A DNA stretch of 64,000 nt from Flavobacterium sp. SH_e (GTDB lineage: Bacteria > Bacteroidota > Bacteroidia > Flavobacteriales > Flavobacteriaceae), in contig NZ_JAOVZN010000002.1 of NCBI RefSeq assembly GCF_025717045.1, forward strand, positions 242,030 to 306,029. Direction: 5' to 3'. This document shows positions 51,986 to 61,490 of this stretch, one piece after another (within the stretch, counting starts at the first letter, position 1; every line of letters starts with the position of its first letter). The notes under the pieces were generated by a model that was not told where the DNA came from, did not search any database, and saw only the letters and a program-made list of their open reading frames with translations. A program made the position numbers and the translations under genes.

Positions 51986-52465
51986 TTACTTTATAAAAGG
52001 TATCGTAAGCGGATATTTGTATAATTCTCCGTTTGAAGCTTTTATCGAAGCATAGATCACTAAAAAGAATTCAACAAATTTTAGAACTCCAAAAAGAACG
52101 ACAGCTGTAATTCCGACACTTAAAATTCCAATGTTTGCTTGAATGTTAAAGTTTCTAATTACAAAATCGTCGTCATTAAAAACAGCTTCTAAAGGAAGAT
52201 TTTGCAAGAAAACAGTAACGAAAATGGGTATTGCAATAAGTGCTAAAATCAAAGTGTAAAGCAATAAGCTTAACTGAAAGTTCAAAGCCTGTTTTCCGTG
52301 ATGATCTGCAAATTCAGACTTGTCTTTGTAGTTTGTCCAAATGATTAACGGAAAAATATAGTTCCCAAACGGAATTATATATTGGCTTAAAGTACTCAAA
52401 TGAGTAAATGCTGCTGTATTCTTTTCTGATGTTTTTTCCATGATGAGTGGTGTTGTTTTTTCCAT
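51986..52465 (-). CDS. DUF4870 family membrane protein
   Basis: This 159-residue protein shows the DUF4870 pattern: LSQYIIPFGNYIFPLIIWTN, then DKSEFADHHGKQALNFQLS and three membrane helices (about 32-50, 70-95, 115-140). The N-terminus contains a 24-bp tandem duplication: MEKTTPLI is followed by MEKTSEKN, and both ATGs (52465 and 52441) have the same ATCATGGAAAAAACA context, so either can serve as start. It is the first gene of the group leading to PadR, PspC and the head-GIN genes. Confidence 0.88.
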   Translation of the reverse strand: MEKTTPLIMEKTSEKNTAAFTHLSTLSQYIIPFGNYIFPLIIWTNYKDKSEFADHHGKQALNFQLSLLLYTLILALIAIPIFVTVFLQNLPLEAVFNDDDFVIRNFNIQANIGILSVGITAVVLFGVLKFVEFFLVIYASIKASNGELYKYPLTIPFIK

Positions 52466-52493
52466 GATTAAAAGTATATAGTAATTTCTTATG

Positions 52494-52501
52494 CAAATAT
52501 A
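52494..52501 (-). promoter_or_regulatory. -7 box TATATTTG of the DUF4870-PadR-PspC group
   Basis: On the minus strand TATATTTG matches the consensus and lies 28 bp before the first ATG (52465). An inverted repeat covers the -33 region. Confidence 0.5.
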
Positions 52502-52514
52502 TGTCTAAAAAACA

Positions 52515-52535
52515 GTATCTTGTTTTACATAGTAC
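52515..52535. promoter_or_regulatory. Candidate PadR operator
   Basis: GTATCTTGT (52515-52523) and ACATAGTAC (52527-52535) form an imperfect inverted repeat (6 of 9 arm positions) with conserved outer GTA/TAC and inner TGT/ACA. It occupies the -33 region of the adjacent -7 box. PadR sites of other bacteria contain ATGT/ACAT half-sites, so this is a reasonable inference. Confidence 0.4.
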
Positions 52536-52694
52536 CAAATATTAACAAAAAATTAACATATTTAAAACTATCAAATAATGTTTAAATTATTGAAAATCAT
52601 CTCCATTTCCCATGTTTGCTAACTTCTTTTGATATCTCAAGAATTTATTGTGCGTGCATAGTTTTTTTGTATTTTTACATAAAAAATATATCCT

Positions 52695-53147
52695 ATGGCA
52701 CTTTCAGTATCAAAACTTAATAAATTCGTCTTATTCAAATTACCATCTGCATACTTTTGCGGAGTACGTGTAAAAGATATAAATGATAGTAGCTGTACAG
52801 TTACGGTAAAACATAGATGGATCAATCAGAATCCGTTTAATTCTATGTATTTTGCAGTTCAGGCAATGGCTGCTGAGTTGACAACTGGAGCTCTGGTGAT
52901 TTCTCAAATTCAGCAAAGCGGTAAAAAGATTTCGATGTTAGTGGCCAACAATAAAGGAAACTTCACAAAAAAAGCCACAGGAAGAATTACTTTCAAATGC
53001 AATGACGGACACTTAATTGCCGATGCCATTAGAAAGACAATTGAAACTGGCGAAGGACAGACGTTTTGGATGAAATCTATTGGAACAAATGAAGAAGGTG
53101 TTCAGGTTTCTGAAATGGATTTTGAATGGAGTATTCGAGTGAAATAA
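52695..53147 (+). CDS. DUF4442 hotdog-fold protein
   Basis: This 150-residue protein matches DUF4442: LPSAYFCGVRVKDINDSSC, VTVKHRWINQNPFNSMYFAV, QAMAAELTTGALVISQIQ and LVANNKGNFTKKATGRI. Hotdog-fold members act on acyl-CoA, but no catalytic residue is established for this family. The ATG at 52695 follows a 6-bp AT-rich stretch. It is a single gene, divergent from DUF4870 and followed by a terminator. Confidence 0.88.
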   Translation: MALSVSKLNKFVLFKLPSAYFCGVRVKDINDSSCTVTVKHRWINQNPFNSMYFAVQAMAAELTTGALVISQIQQSGKKISMLVANNKGNFTKKATGRITFKCNDGHLIADAIRKTIETGEGQTFWMKSIGTNEEGVQVSEMDFEWSIRVK

Positions 53148-53207
53148 AAATAGCAATATTGATTTGTAAATAGAAACGGCAGTAATTCTTTACGTGTTGT
53201 TATATAT

Positions 53208-53239
53208 AAAACGCCAGTAAATTTTTTTACTGGCGTTTT
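53208..53239 (+). terminator. Terminator of the DUF4442 gene
   Basis: AAAACGCCAGTAAA (53208-53221) pairs with TTTACTGGCGTTTT (53226-53239) across a 4-nt loop. Confidence 0.85.
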
Positions 53240-53678
53240 ATATTTTTAAAGCTTTTTTTTACCTTTTTTGTTTTTAATGTGTTGAATTTCAGTATATTTA
53301 TGGTTGTAAACTCGTATACGCAAGAAAAATACTTTTTTTCTAAATCAAAATTTTAGCTGATAAATTGATCTTAAATATTTATTAAGCTACTTCTACAAGC
53401 CTTTATAATTTGAGGAATTTTTGAATAATTAAGTTTAACTAAAATCGATTAAAATTGAGTATTTATAATTAGAAATACTCTATTCTGTTATTTTTTAGGC
53501 TTTTAGTGGAAATTTAAAAAAAAATCCTACCATACTTTTGCCCCCCGAAATACAGAAAACCTACGCTGTATTATTTTTTAGAAAATAAATGAACAATTGT
53601 TATTTAAAAGTGATTTAATCTTTTTTGGAGAATAGATTATTGTTTAAAATGACTATTGTCGAATTAACAAAAACAAAT
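53240..53678. other. Long non-coding region upstream of the adhesin gene
   Basis: This 439-bp AT-rich stretch holds no convincing gene. Visible elements are a -7 box at 53533-53540, a run of six C at 53541-53546, a small hairpin AATACAG/CTGTATT (53549-53555 and 53566-53572) and the palindrome AACAATTGTT near 53591. The transcript leader would be about 130 nt, much longer than the roughly 20 nt typical of this window. Confidence 0.5.
53533..53540 (+). promoter_or_regulatory. -7 box TACTTTTG of the adhesin gene
   Basis: TACTTTTG matches the consensus and is followed directly by CCCCCCG at the expected transcription start. Confidence 0.5.
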
Positions 53679-56600
53679 ATGAGGACAAAAATTACTTTAA
53701 TTCTTGCATTGCTCATCCTGCCTTTCATTAGTAACAAAGTTTTTTCGCAGACTGTTACTGGTACACCAAGTAATACTGGCTGTCAGAGCCAAGGTATAAT
53801 TACTTCAAGTAGTACAGGATTAGGAGCAACTCCACAGTATCAGCTTTTAAAGGCTGGTGTAGTCGTTTCTCCCGTTCCGGGAGATAATACACAATTTTCT
53901 ACTAATCCTGTTTTTACAGGTTTAAGTTCTGGTATTTATGTTGTAAATGCAAGAGCTACATCTGGCGGAACAGTTTATTCAAGTGCCAATATAACTGTCA
54001 CAGATGGTTATACTGCAATGACAGTTACAACTCCAACAAAAGTTGCAAATTGCGTAGGAGGAACAGGAGTGTTAACTTCAACAGTTACAAACGGAAAGGC
54101 ACCTTTTACATACAAAATTGCAACTCAGTCAGCACCTGCCACAATTTTGCAAAATAGCGGACCAATAACTCCTCGTACTTTTACTTTTACAGCTCTGCCT
54201 GCAAATAATTATATTGTAAGCGTGACTGATAGCTGTGGACAAACTATTACTGGAGCAACTTCTATTGCAAATCCCACAATAACTATTGATGATATAAAAA
54301 TTGCTACTATTGCATATCCTATGAGGCCAGGGCTTTCTTGTACTGATGCAATTAGGTTGTATATAGAGAGAGGTTTTTATTATACTGCAAGTAATACAAT
54401 TGTTTCAGCTGCAGATGCAGCATTATTCAGATGGAAAATTAAGTTTCAAGGACAAGAGTATGGTCAAGACACGAATAGTGATGGTTATGCTGATATTGGA
54501 GGAGAAGGATTTTTATTGTCTAATTTAAATCCTACTATGCCAATAATTGCAAACAGAAATAATGTAACTAATGATATATCCAATATGCGAGTAGTTTTGA
54601 TGGATATGTGTGGTAAAAGTAAAGAATTTATAGTTACAAATTATAATACAGTTTATTCTAGTTTGTCTGTAAGAAATTGTGCAGGAAACGCAATTGTAAG
54701 ATCTAGTATAGTTGGAGGCTTAGATTGCTTACCAGTTGATGTGACTATGACTAATGCATCTAATTCTGCAGATACTCATAGTTTTGTTATCACTAGTGCT
54801 TCAGCACAAAATTATAACATACCTCTAACTCCAGGAGGGATTTATAATGTCACATTTAAAGATGGAGAAGGCTATACTACAGGTTTGTTTACACCTGCTT
54901 CTAATCGATTGACTTTTAGTGCTACCTCTGCATTTGCGGTTTCACAAAGCCCCCAAAGTGTAGCAAGTTTAAATAATTTAGATTATGGGTCATTATATGT
55001 AGGGATAACTCCTTACCAAGCTACTGATGTTTTAAGTTATACAGTAACAGCCTCTAACAACCCATTAGTAGCTGTTGGGTATGCATACAGTGCACAATTA
55101 AGTGCTTTTACTAATGGATCAAGTGGAACTCCGAGGTTGCCAAGTCCTAACCCAACAGATCCTCAACCCTATTGGCCTAAAGGTAATTATACTTTGCAAA
55201 TTTCTACAGATTGTGGAGCAGCTTCTTTGAATGTTATTGTTCCGGGACGTACAGCCAGTTTATCTGGTAATACGACAACACCTGTCTGCGGTGGGTTTAA
55301 TTATGTTATGAATGGTAACTTCGATGATCCAACAGCTTATCAGGTTATAATTGTTTCGGGGCCATCAAGTGTCGGTCAAGTTAGAGATTTGGCCAGTTCT
55401 ACAGCGTCACTTCCTTTTAATGGGCTAAGTTATGGTACCTATGTTTTTGGACTGCGTATCAAAGGAGGAAGTGTGAATGTTTTAACTCAAACTATAACTT
55501 ACGATGCAAACAACGCCATAATTGTAGATAAAACAAATACAGGAGGTTATGTCTGTGCAACAGGAGCCACAAACGGAGTTTTAACTATTACAGCTGCTTC
55601 CAATTCACCCGCACCGGGAAATGTTCTGGAATACGCGTTAAGCACAGACGGCGGATCAACTTTTGGAGCCTACCAAAGCAACAATACCTTTAGCGGACTT
55701 ACCGATAATACTTATTATTTCAGGATAAAAGACGGCTGCGGGAATGTTATTACACAATCAGTTCAGATTGGTGTTGCAGCAGCTCCGGATGCCACTGCTG
55801 ACGGATTGAACACCCCAGCAGTAATCTGTGATAAGACTTCCGGGACTGTACATTTAGATGTTGATGTTTTTGGTGCAATTTCCTATCAGTGGACAGGTCC
55901 CGGAATAAATGCATCCAATCAAGGACAGAAAGATCCTTTGATTAATTACTCAGATCTGACTGTTGGTGCTAATAATTACACCTGTACTGTTAGACTTGGA
56001 GCACCTTGCAACAGTAGTACTGTTTCTACTTTAACAATCAATGTAAATGAAAGGCCAACAGTTGTAACTACGGCTCCAGCGGCAGTTTGTTTTCCAAACA
56101 CAATTGATATTACGGCACCAGAAATTACAGCTGGAAGTTCGGCAGGACTAACATATACCTATTTTTTAGACGAGCAGGCTACTATTCCTGTTACTGATCC
56201 TACGGCAATTTCAGTCAGAGATACCTATTATATAAAAGGAACCAATGGCAATGGGTGTTTCACCATTACTCCGGTAGATGTAATTGTAAACGATCTGCCT
56301 TTGGCTACAATAAATTATACAAGTACTCCATATTGTCAGACGGGAACAACACTTCCTGAACAGCTCGGTACAGCGGGCGGAACCTATAGTTCTGATGCTA
56401 ATCTTGTTATTGATGTTAATACGGGAGAAATCGATCTTGAGGCTTCCGCGCTTGGAAGCCATACCATTACGTATACTTTCAGTGACGGAAGTTGTTCGAA
56501 CACTGTAACCACAGATATGACAATTAATGCACTTCCAACAGCATCTATAAATTATCCAAACGGGCCTTACTGCAACAGAGGAACGGCCACATCTGTAGAA

Positions 56601-59600
56601 ACCGGGATTACCAGCGGAAAATACAGTTCAGATCCGGGATTAAGCATAGACGAATTGACAGGAGATATTGATCTGGGTGCTTCGACTCCGGGAACTTATA
56701 CCGTGACCTATGAATTCAGTAACGGAATCTGTTCCAACAGCACAACTGCCACAATCACAATAAACCAGACAACGCTTCCATCACCGCTGGCAGATGTAAG
56801 GGCAGAATGTTCAATTACCCCAGTAGCGCCAATGCTTACAGATCTTTGTGCGGGGAATATAACAGGAACAACGCCAACTGTTTTTCCAATTACAACACAA
56901 GGGACAACAACGGTAGCCTGGACTTTCGATTATGGAAATGGTTATGTACAAACAGTAAATCAAAATGTAATTATTGATGATACTATAGCTCCAGTTGCAC
57001 CAGTTCTTGCAGATGTAACTGAAGAATGCTCTGTGTCATTAGTTGCCCCTACTGCAATGGATAATTGTGCAGGAGTAATTACAGGAACTACAACAACAGT
57101 TTTTCCAATAACCACACAAGGAACAACAATAGTAACCTGGATTTTTAATGATGGTAACGGAAATATAGCAACAGCAAACCAGAATGTTATCATTAAAGAT
57201 ATTACTTTACCAACTGTTCCAGTCCTTGCTGATGTACAGGCGCAATGTTCTGCTTCTGTAACACCTCCAACAGCTACTGATAACTGCTCTGGAACCATTA
57301 CAGGAAACACAAATACTGTTTTTCCAATAACAACGCAAGGAACAACCGTAGTGGTTTGGACATTTGATGATGGCAATGGAAATATAGCTACAGCAAATCA
57401 GAATGTAATAATTTTGGATAATATTGATCCAATTCTGCCAATTCTGCCAGATGTTACAGCAACCTGTTCTGCTTCATTAATAGCACCGATCACAACAGAT
57501 AACTGTGCTGGAACCATAACAGGAACCACAAACACTGTTTTCCCAATAACAGCACAAGGGACAACAGTTGTAACTTGGACTTTTGACGATGGCAACGGAA
57601 ATATAGTAACTGCCAATCAAAACGTAATTATCAGTGACACGACAGCGCCAGTTGCGCCAGTTCTTGCAGACATAATCGGGCAATGTTTTGCTTCACCTGC
57701 TATACCATCAGCAATAGACAATTGTGCAGGAAGCGTATTAGGAACAACAACAACAACTTTTCCGATAACGACTCAGGGGACAACAATAGTTACATGGATA
57801 TTTGATGATGGAAATGGAAACATATCAACAGCCAATCAAAATGTTATTCTAAACAGTGCAATACAAGTTCCAACGAACTTGCCTGATATAACTGAAGAAT
57901 GTGAAGTGACACTTGCTGCGCCAGCGACTGCAGTAAATTGCTCTAACGTTATAATAGGAACCACCACCACAGTTTTTCCGATAACGACTCAAGGAACAAC
58001 AATAGTTACATGGACATTTGATGACGGAAACGGCAATATATCTACAGCTAATCAAAATGTCATTATTAAAGATGTTACTGCTCCAACAGTTCAGGCACTT
58101 AGTGATATAACAGCAGAATGTTCTGTTTCACCATCTATTCCAACAGCTATAGACAATTGTGCAGGAATCATTTCTGGAACAACTTCAACGGTTTTTCCAA
58201 TCACAACTCAAGGAACAACAATAGTGACTTGGAGTTTTGATGACGGAAATGGAAATATAGCAACTGTGAATCAAAATGTTATTATTAAAGATACTGAAGC
58301 GCCTATTGCACCTGTTTTAGCAGATATACAAGAACAATGTTCTGCTACTCCAGCTATTCCTGCAGCAATTGATGCTTGTGCAGGAATAATTTCTGGGACC
58401 ACAACAACGATTTTCCCAATTACAACACAGGGAACAACTGTTGTAACGTGGAGTTTTGATGATGGAAACGGCAATATATCAACAGCTAATCAAAATGTAA
58501 TCATTAATGATACTACACCGCCAATTATACCAATATTGGACGATGTAAATGGAGAATGCGAAGTAACACTTACCGCACCTTCAACGGTGGATAATTGTTC
58601 TAAAACTATTATTGGAACAACTTCAACAGTTTTTCCAATTACAACACAAGGAACAACGGTAGTTACTTGGACTTTTGACAATGGCAATAACAGTGTCGTA
58701 ACAGCAAATCAAAATGTTATAATAAAAGATACCTCAGCACCTGTAGCACCAATTCTTGAAGATGTATATGGAGATTGCGAAGTAACTCTTTCGGCCCCGA
58801 CAGCAATAGACAATTGTTCAGGGATTATTATCGGCACATCCAGTACAGTATTCCCAGTAATAACTCAAGGAACAACTGTAATAACTTGGACTTTCGATGA
58901 TGGCAACGGAAATATAACAACTGCAAATCAAAATGTAATTATTGATGATGCCATTGCGCCACCAGCACCAGTCTTGGCAGATGCCACAGGAGATTGCAGT
59001 GTTACATTAACCGCACCAACTACTGTTGATAACTGTGCAGGACCAATTACTGGAACTACAACTACTATTTTCCCAATCACAGCTCCAGGAACAAGTATTG
59101 TAACTTGGAGTTTTGATGATGGAAATGGAAATATCTCGACGTCAAATCAGAATGTGATCATTAATGACGAAACACCTCCTGTGGTACCTATTCTGGCAGA
59201 TGTTACAGGAGAATGTTCAGTGATACCTCCAGTACCAACAACTATAGATGCCTGCATGGGAACAATCACAGGAACAACGACATCAGTTTTCCCAATCACA
59301 GATCAGGGAACAACGCAGGTTACATGGAGTTTTAATGATGGAAATGGAAACATCTCAACAGCAATCCAAAATGTAATCATTGATGATATAACACCCCCAG
59401 TCGTGCCTGTATTAACGGATGTAACGGCAGAATGTTCTGTAGCCTCTCTGACAGCTCCGACTGCAATAGACAATTGCGCGGGAACCATAACAGGAACCAC
59501 AGCTCCGATATTCCCAATCACAGCGCAGGGAACAACTGTTATAACGTGGATTTTTGATGACGGAAATGGCAATATTTCAATAGCTAACCAGAATGTGATT

Positions 59601-61145
59601 ATAAGAGATATTACCGCTCCGACAGTTCCAATACTTGCAGATGTGACAACAGAATGTTCAGTAGATTCCTTAACTATTCCGACCGCAGCAGATAACTGCG
59701 CGGGAATTATAGAAGGAATCACCGCAACGGTTTTCCCGATTACAGCACAGGGGACAACAGTGGTTACATGGACTTTTGATGACGGAAACGGAAATATCTC
59801 AACAGCTAATCAGAATGTAATTATTGATGATATTACTCCGCCTACTATACCGATGCTTGCGGACATAACAGGACAGTGTAATGTTACACCGGCAATACCA
59901 ACAACAACAGATGCCTGCGCGGGAATAATAACAGGAACAACTACAACGGCCTTTCCAATAACAAATACTGGAACGACAGTTATTACCTGGACGTTTAATG
60001 ATGGAAACGGAAACAGCGTAACGGCAAACCAGAATGTGATTATTAGCCAAATTGCTCTGGCAGGAGCAGAGACTGTAGCCTGTTCGGCCACACAGTCTGG
60101 ATATAACATTACTTTATCAGTAACAGGTCAGCCGCCTTATACTGCTACAGGAACCGGAGCACCTGGAACATGGTTAGGAAATACCTGGACATCAGGACTT
60201 ATCAGTTCAGGAACCAATTATAATGTAAACGTTCAGGATGCGAGTGCCTGCAATACAGTAAATGTAACTGGAATTTCGCCAAACTGCTGCCGTTTCAGTG
60301 TGATCTGCCCAACTTTCCAAGCATCTTCAGTGCAATGTTATGAGGAACTTCCTTCGGCAGTGAGTCTGACAGAAGCAGAATTCGAAGCCTTAGGAAACGG
60401 TGACGGACGCATAGCAGACACCCGATGCGGAGTGGTTGAAATTACAGCATCAAATGGAGCGGATCCAGGATGTAATGCCAATGTAACCAGAACTTATACC
60501 ATAACAGAATATGAAGATACCAACAGCAACGGAGTTCGTGATGCAGGAGAGAATACAGTTATTGATACGGCAACGTGTGCACAAACGATATTAATTCATG
60601 ATACTACAGCGCCAGTATTTGTAGAAACATTGCCTGAAGCAACAATAACAGCGGACTGTGACACCATTCCTCCAGCCCCAGCTTTTACAGCTACAGATAA
60701 CTGCGGTAGTGCAACAGTTGCTTATGACGAGCAGAGAGTTGACGGAGATTGCGTCAGCAGATATTCACTGATCAGAACCTGGACCGCATCAGATAATTGC
60801 GGAAATCAAAATTCTTTTGTCCAGACAGTAAATGTCTCTTGCGTAGAAGAAGTTTACAACGCGGTATCAGCCAACGGAGACGGATTAAACGATAGTTTCT
60901 TTATAAAAGGAATTGACTGCTATCCAAATAATGTTGTAAGAATCTATAACAGATACGGGGTGGTGGTTTACGAGAAAAAAGGCTATGACAACGTTACCAG
61001 CCCATTTCAGGGCTTCTCAGACGGACGCGCAACGGTTGCCAGAGGGAATAAACTTCCGACAGGAACTTATTTCTACACCTTAGAATATGACAGCAACGGA
61101 AGAAAGGTTGAAAAGGCAGGGTATCTGTATGTGAATAGCCAGTAA
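53679..61145 (+). CDS. Giant T9SS-secreted adhesin with HYR-like tandem repeats
   Basis: The start at 53679 gives 2,488 residues with a signal peptide (MRTKITLILALLILPFISNK); TTG 53625 and ATG 53649 would extend it poorly. The N-terminal 650 residues are SprB-like, Thr/Ser-rich beta modules. Ig-like modules follow, including two related copies (ATINYTSTPYC and ASINYPNGPYC, about 880-1030). Fifteen tandem HYR-like repeats of about 73 residues span about 1034-2123, each with two Cys (ECS and DNCAG). A Cys-rich region (about 2130-2385) precedes the type B T9SS sorting domain (about 2391-2488: AVSANGDGLNDSFFIKG, YNRYGVVVYEK, LPTGTYFYTLEY). It would be exported by the Por/Gld machinery and attached to the surface, probably for adhesion or gliding. 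No sprF-like gene is adjacent. Confidence 0.93.
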   Translation: MRTKITLILALLILPFISNKVFSQTVTGTPSNTGCQSQGIITSSSTGLGATPQYQLLKAGVVVSPVPGDNTQFSTNPVFTGLSSGIYVVNARATSGGTVYSSANITVTDGYTAMTVTTPTKVANCVGGTGVLTSTVTNGKAPFTYKIATQSAPATILQNSGPITPRTFTFTALPANNYIVSVTDSCGQTITGATSIANPTITIDDIKIATIAYPMRPGLSCTDAIRLYIERGFYYTASNTIVSAADAALFRWKIKFQGQEYGQDTNSDGYADIGGEGFLLSNLNPTMPIIANRNNVTNDISNMRVVLMDMCGKSKEFIVTNYNTVYSSLSVRNCAGNAIVRSSIVGGLDCLPVDVTMTNASNSADTHSFVITSASAQNYNIPLTPGGIYNVTFKDGEGYTTGLFTPASNRLTFSATSAFAVSQSPQSVASLNNLDYGSLYVGITPYQATDVLSYTVTASNNPLVAVGYAYSAQLSAFTNGSSGTPRLPSPNPTDPQPYWPKGNYTLQISTDCGAASLNVIVPGRTASLSGNTTTPVCGGFNYVMNGNFDDPTAYQVIIVSGPSSVGQVRDLASSTASLPFNGLSYGTYVFGLRIKGGSVNVLTQTITYDANNAIIVDKTNTGGYVCATGATNGVLTITAASNSPAPGNVLEYALSTDGGSTFGAYQSNNTFSGLTDNTYYFRIKDGCGNVITQSVQIGVAAAPDATADGLNTPAVICDKTSGTVHLDVDVFGAISYQWTGPGINASNQGQKDPLINYSDLTVGANNYTCTVRLGAPCNSSTVSTLTINVNERPTVVTTAPAAVCFPNTIDITAPEITAGSSAGLTYTYFLDEQATIPVTDPTAISVRDTYYIKGTNGNGCFTITPVDVIVNDLPLATINYTSTPYCQTGTTLPEQLGTAGGTYSSDANLVIDVNTGEIDLEASALGSHTITYTFSDGSCSNTVTTDMTINALPTASINYPNGPYCNRGTATSVETGITSGKYSSDPGLSIDELTGDIDLGASTPGTYTVTYEFSNGICSNSTTATITINQTTLPSPLADVRAECSITPVAPMLTDLCAGNITGTTPTVFPITTQGTTTVAWTFDYGNGYVQTVNQNVIIDDTIAPVAPVLADVTEECSVSLVAPTAMDNCAGVITGTTTTVFPITTQGTTIVTWIFNDGNGNIATANQNVIIKDITLPTVPVLADVQAQCSASVTPPTATDNCSGTITGNTNTVFPITTQGTTVVVWTFDDGNGNIATANQNVIILDNIDPILPILPDVTATCSASLIAPITTDNCAGTITGTTNTVFPITAQGTTVVTWTFDDGNGNIVTANQNVIISDTTAPVAPVLADIIGQCFASPAIPSAIDNCAGSVLGTTTTTFPITTQGTTIVTWIFDDGNGNISTANQNVILNSAIQVPTNLPDITEECEVTLAAPATAVNCSNVIIGTTTTVFPITTQGTTIVTWTFDDGNGNISTANQNVIIKDVTAPTVQALSDITAECSVSPSIPTAIDNCAGIISGTTSTVFPITTQGTTIVTWSFDDGNGNIATVNQNVIIKDTEAPIAPVLADIQEQCSATPAIPAAIDACAGIISGTTTTIFPITTQGTTVVTWSFDDGNGNISTANQNVIINDTTPPIIPILDDVNGECEVTLTAPSTVDNCSKTIIGTTSTVFPITTQGTTVVTWTFDNGNNSVVTANQNVIIKDTSAPVAPILEDVYGDCEVTLSAPTAIDNCSGIIIGTSSTVFPVITQGTTVITWTFDDGNGNITTANQNVIIDDAIAPPAPVLADATGDCSVTLTAPTTVDNCAGPITGTTTTIFPITAPGTSIVTWSFDDGNGNISTSNQNVIINDETPPVVPILADVTGECSVIPPVPTTIDACMGTITGTTTSVFPITDQGTTQVTWSFNDGNGNISTAIQNVIIDDITPPVVPVLTDVTAECSVASLTAPTAIDNCAGTITGTTAPIFPITAQGTTVITWIFDDGNGNISIANQNVIIRDITAPTVPILADVTTECSVDSLTIPTAADNCAGIIEGITATVFPITAQGTTVVTWTFDDGNGNISTANQNVIIDDITPPTIPMLADITGQCNVTPAIPTTTDACAGIITGTTTTAFPITNTGTTVITWTFNDGNGNSVTANQNVIISQIALAGAETVACSATQSGYNITLSVTGQPPYTATGTGAPGTWLGNTWTSGLISSGTNYNVNVQDASACNTVNVTGISPNCCRFSVICPTFQASSVQCYEELPSAVSLTEAEFEALGNGDGRIADTRCGVVEITASNGADPGCNANVTRTYTITEYEDTNSNGVRDAGENTVIDTATCAQTILIHDTTAPVFVETLPEATITADCDTIPPAPAFTATDNCGSATVAYDEQRVDGDCVSRYSLIRTWTASDNCGNQNSFVQTVNVSCVEEVYNAVSANGDGLNDSFFIKGIDCYPNNVVRIYNRYGVVVYEKKGYDNVTSPFQGFSDGRATVARGNKLPTGTYFYTLEYDSNGRKVEKAGYLYVNSQ
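56779..60047 (+). repeat. 15 tandem HYR-like repeats inside the adhesin gene
   Basis: Each unit is about 218 bp and encodes the pattern LADVxxECS, (5-10 residues), DNCAGxITGTTTTVFPITTQ, GTTVVTWTFDDGNGNI, TANQNVII. I count 15 units in frame from PLADVRAECS to ANQNVIIS. Amino-acid identity is high in the central motif, while third-codon positions vary widely, so recent exchange between units is limited. Units 13-15 use visibly more G/C at third positions than units 5-9. Confidence 0.9.
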
Positions 61146-61169
61146 TAAGAAGAAATTTATTTTAGATAA

Positions 61170-61199
61170 AAAAAGACCTCAATTGTTTGAGGTCTTTTT
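61170..61199. terminator. Bidirectional terminator after the adhesin gene
   Basis: AAAAAGACCTCAA (61170-61182) pairs with TTGAGGTCTTTTT (61187-61199). It serves the adhesin gene and the converging small peptide gene. Confidence 0.85.
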
Positions 61200-61218
61200 C
61201 TTTGAAATCAAGTTTCAT

Positions 61219-61377
61219 TTATTTTTTAATGCAGCAAGATTTTTTATCTTTTTTATCGGTTGTTTTTTTGCAACAAGATTCTTTTTTAGCTTTTTCTTTT
61301 GTGGCTGGTTTGGTTTCTTGCGCTGTTACGCCGATTGAAAATAAAGCAACTGTTACAACGGTGATTACTTTTGTCAT
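61219..61377 (-). CDS. Small secreted Lys-rich peptide with two Cys-Cys motifs
   Basis: This 52-residue open frame starts at the ATG at 61377. It has a signal peptide (MTKVITVVTVALFSIGVTAQ) and a mature part of about 32 residues, mostly Lys, Thr and Glu, with two near-identical motifs KKESCCKK and KKSCCIKK. The paired cysteines could bind a soft metal or form disulfides. It is short, but the signal peptide, terminator and lack of a better frame support it. The overlapping plus-strand frame is antisense. Similar short CC peptides occur in other flavobacteria as far as I recall. Confidence 0.65.
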   Translation of the reverse strand: MTKVITVVTVALFSIGVTAQETKPATKEKAKKESCCKKTTDKKDKKSCCIKK

Positions 61378-61490
61378 TTTAATTAAAAGTTTTTATGTTA
61401 GAAGATTATAATTGGTAAGTCAAATATAAAATGATTCTAAACTGTAAGAATAGTTTTATTGTTAATGTTTTGGTAAAAGTGTTTTGGTAA

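Noticed and set aside
52314..52538. Minus-strand open frame of 74 codons overlapping the DUF4870 start
   Set aside because: It is a shifted frame of the DUF4870 gene and crosses its promoter and operator.
56779..60047. Regularly spaced repeats that could suggest a CRISPR or satellite array
   Set aside because: The units are about 218 bp, in frame and conserved as protein; there are no short direct repeats with unique spacers and no cas genes.
56960..60109. Minus-strand open frames of 65-139 codons opposite the adhesin repeats
   Set aside because: They repeat with the same period as the HYR units, so they are antisense shadows of one repetitive coding sequence and have no promoter or start context.
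61187..61411. Plus-strand open frame of 74 codons after the adhesin
   Set aside because: It begins inside the adhesin terminator hairpin and is antisense to the small signal-peptide protein, which is the better reading.
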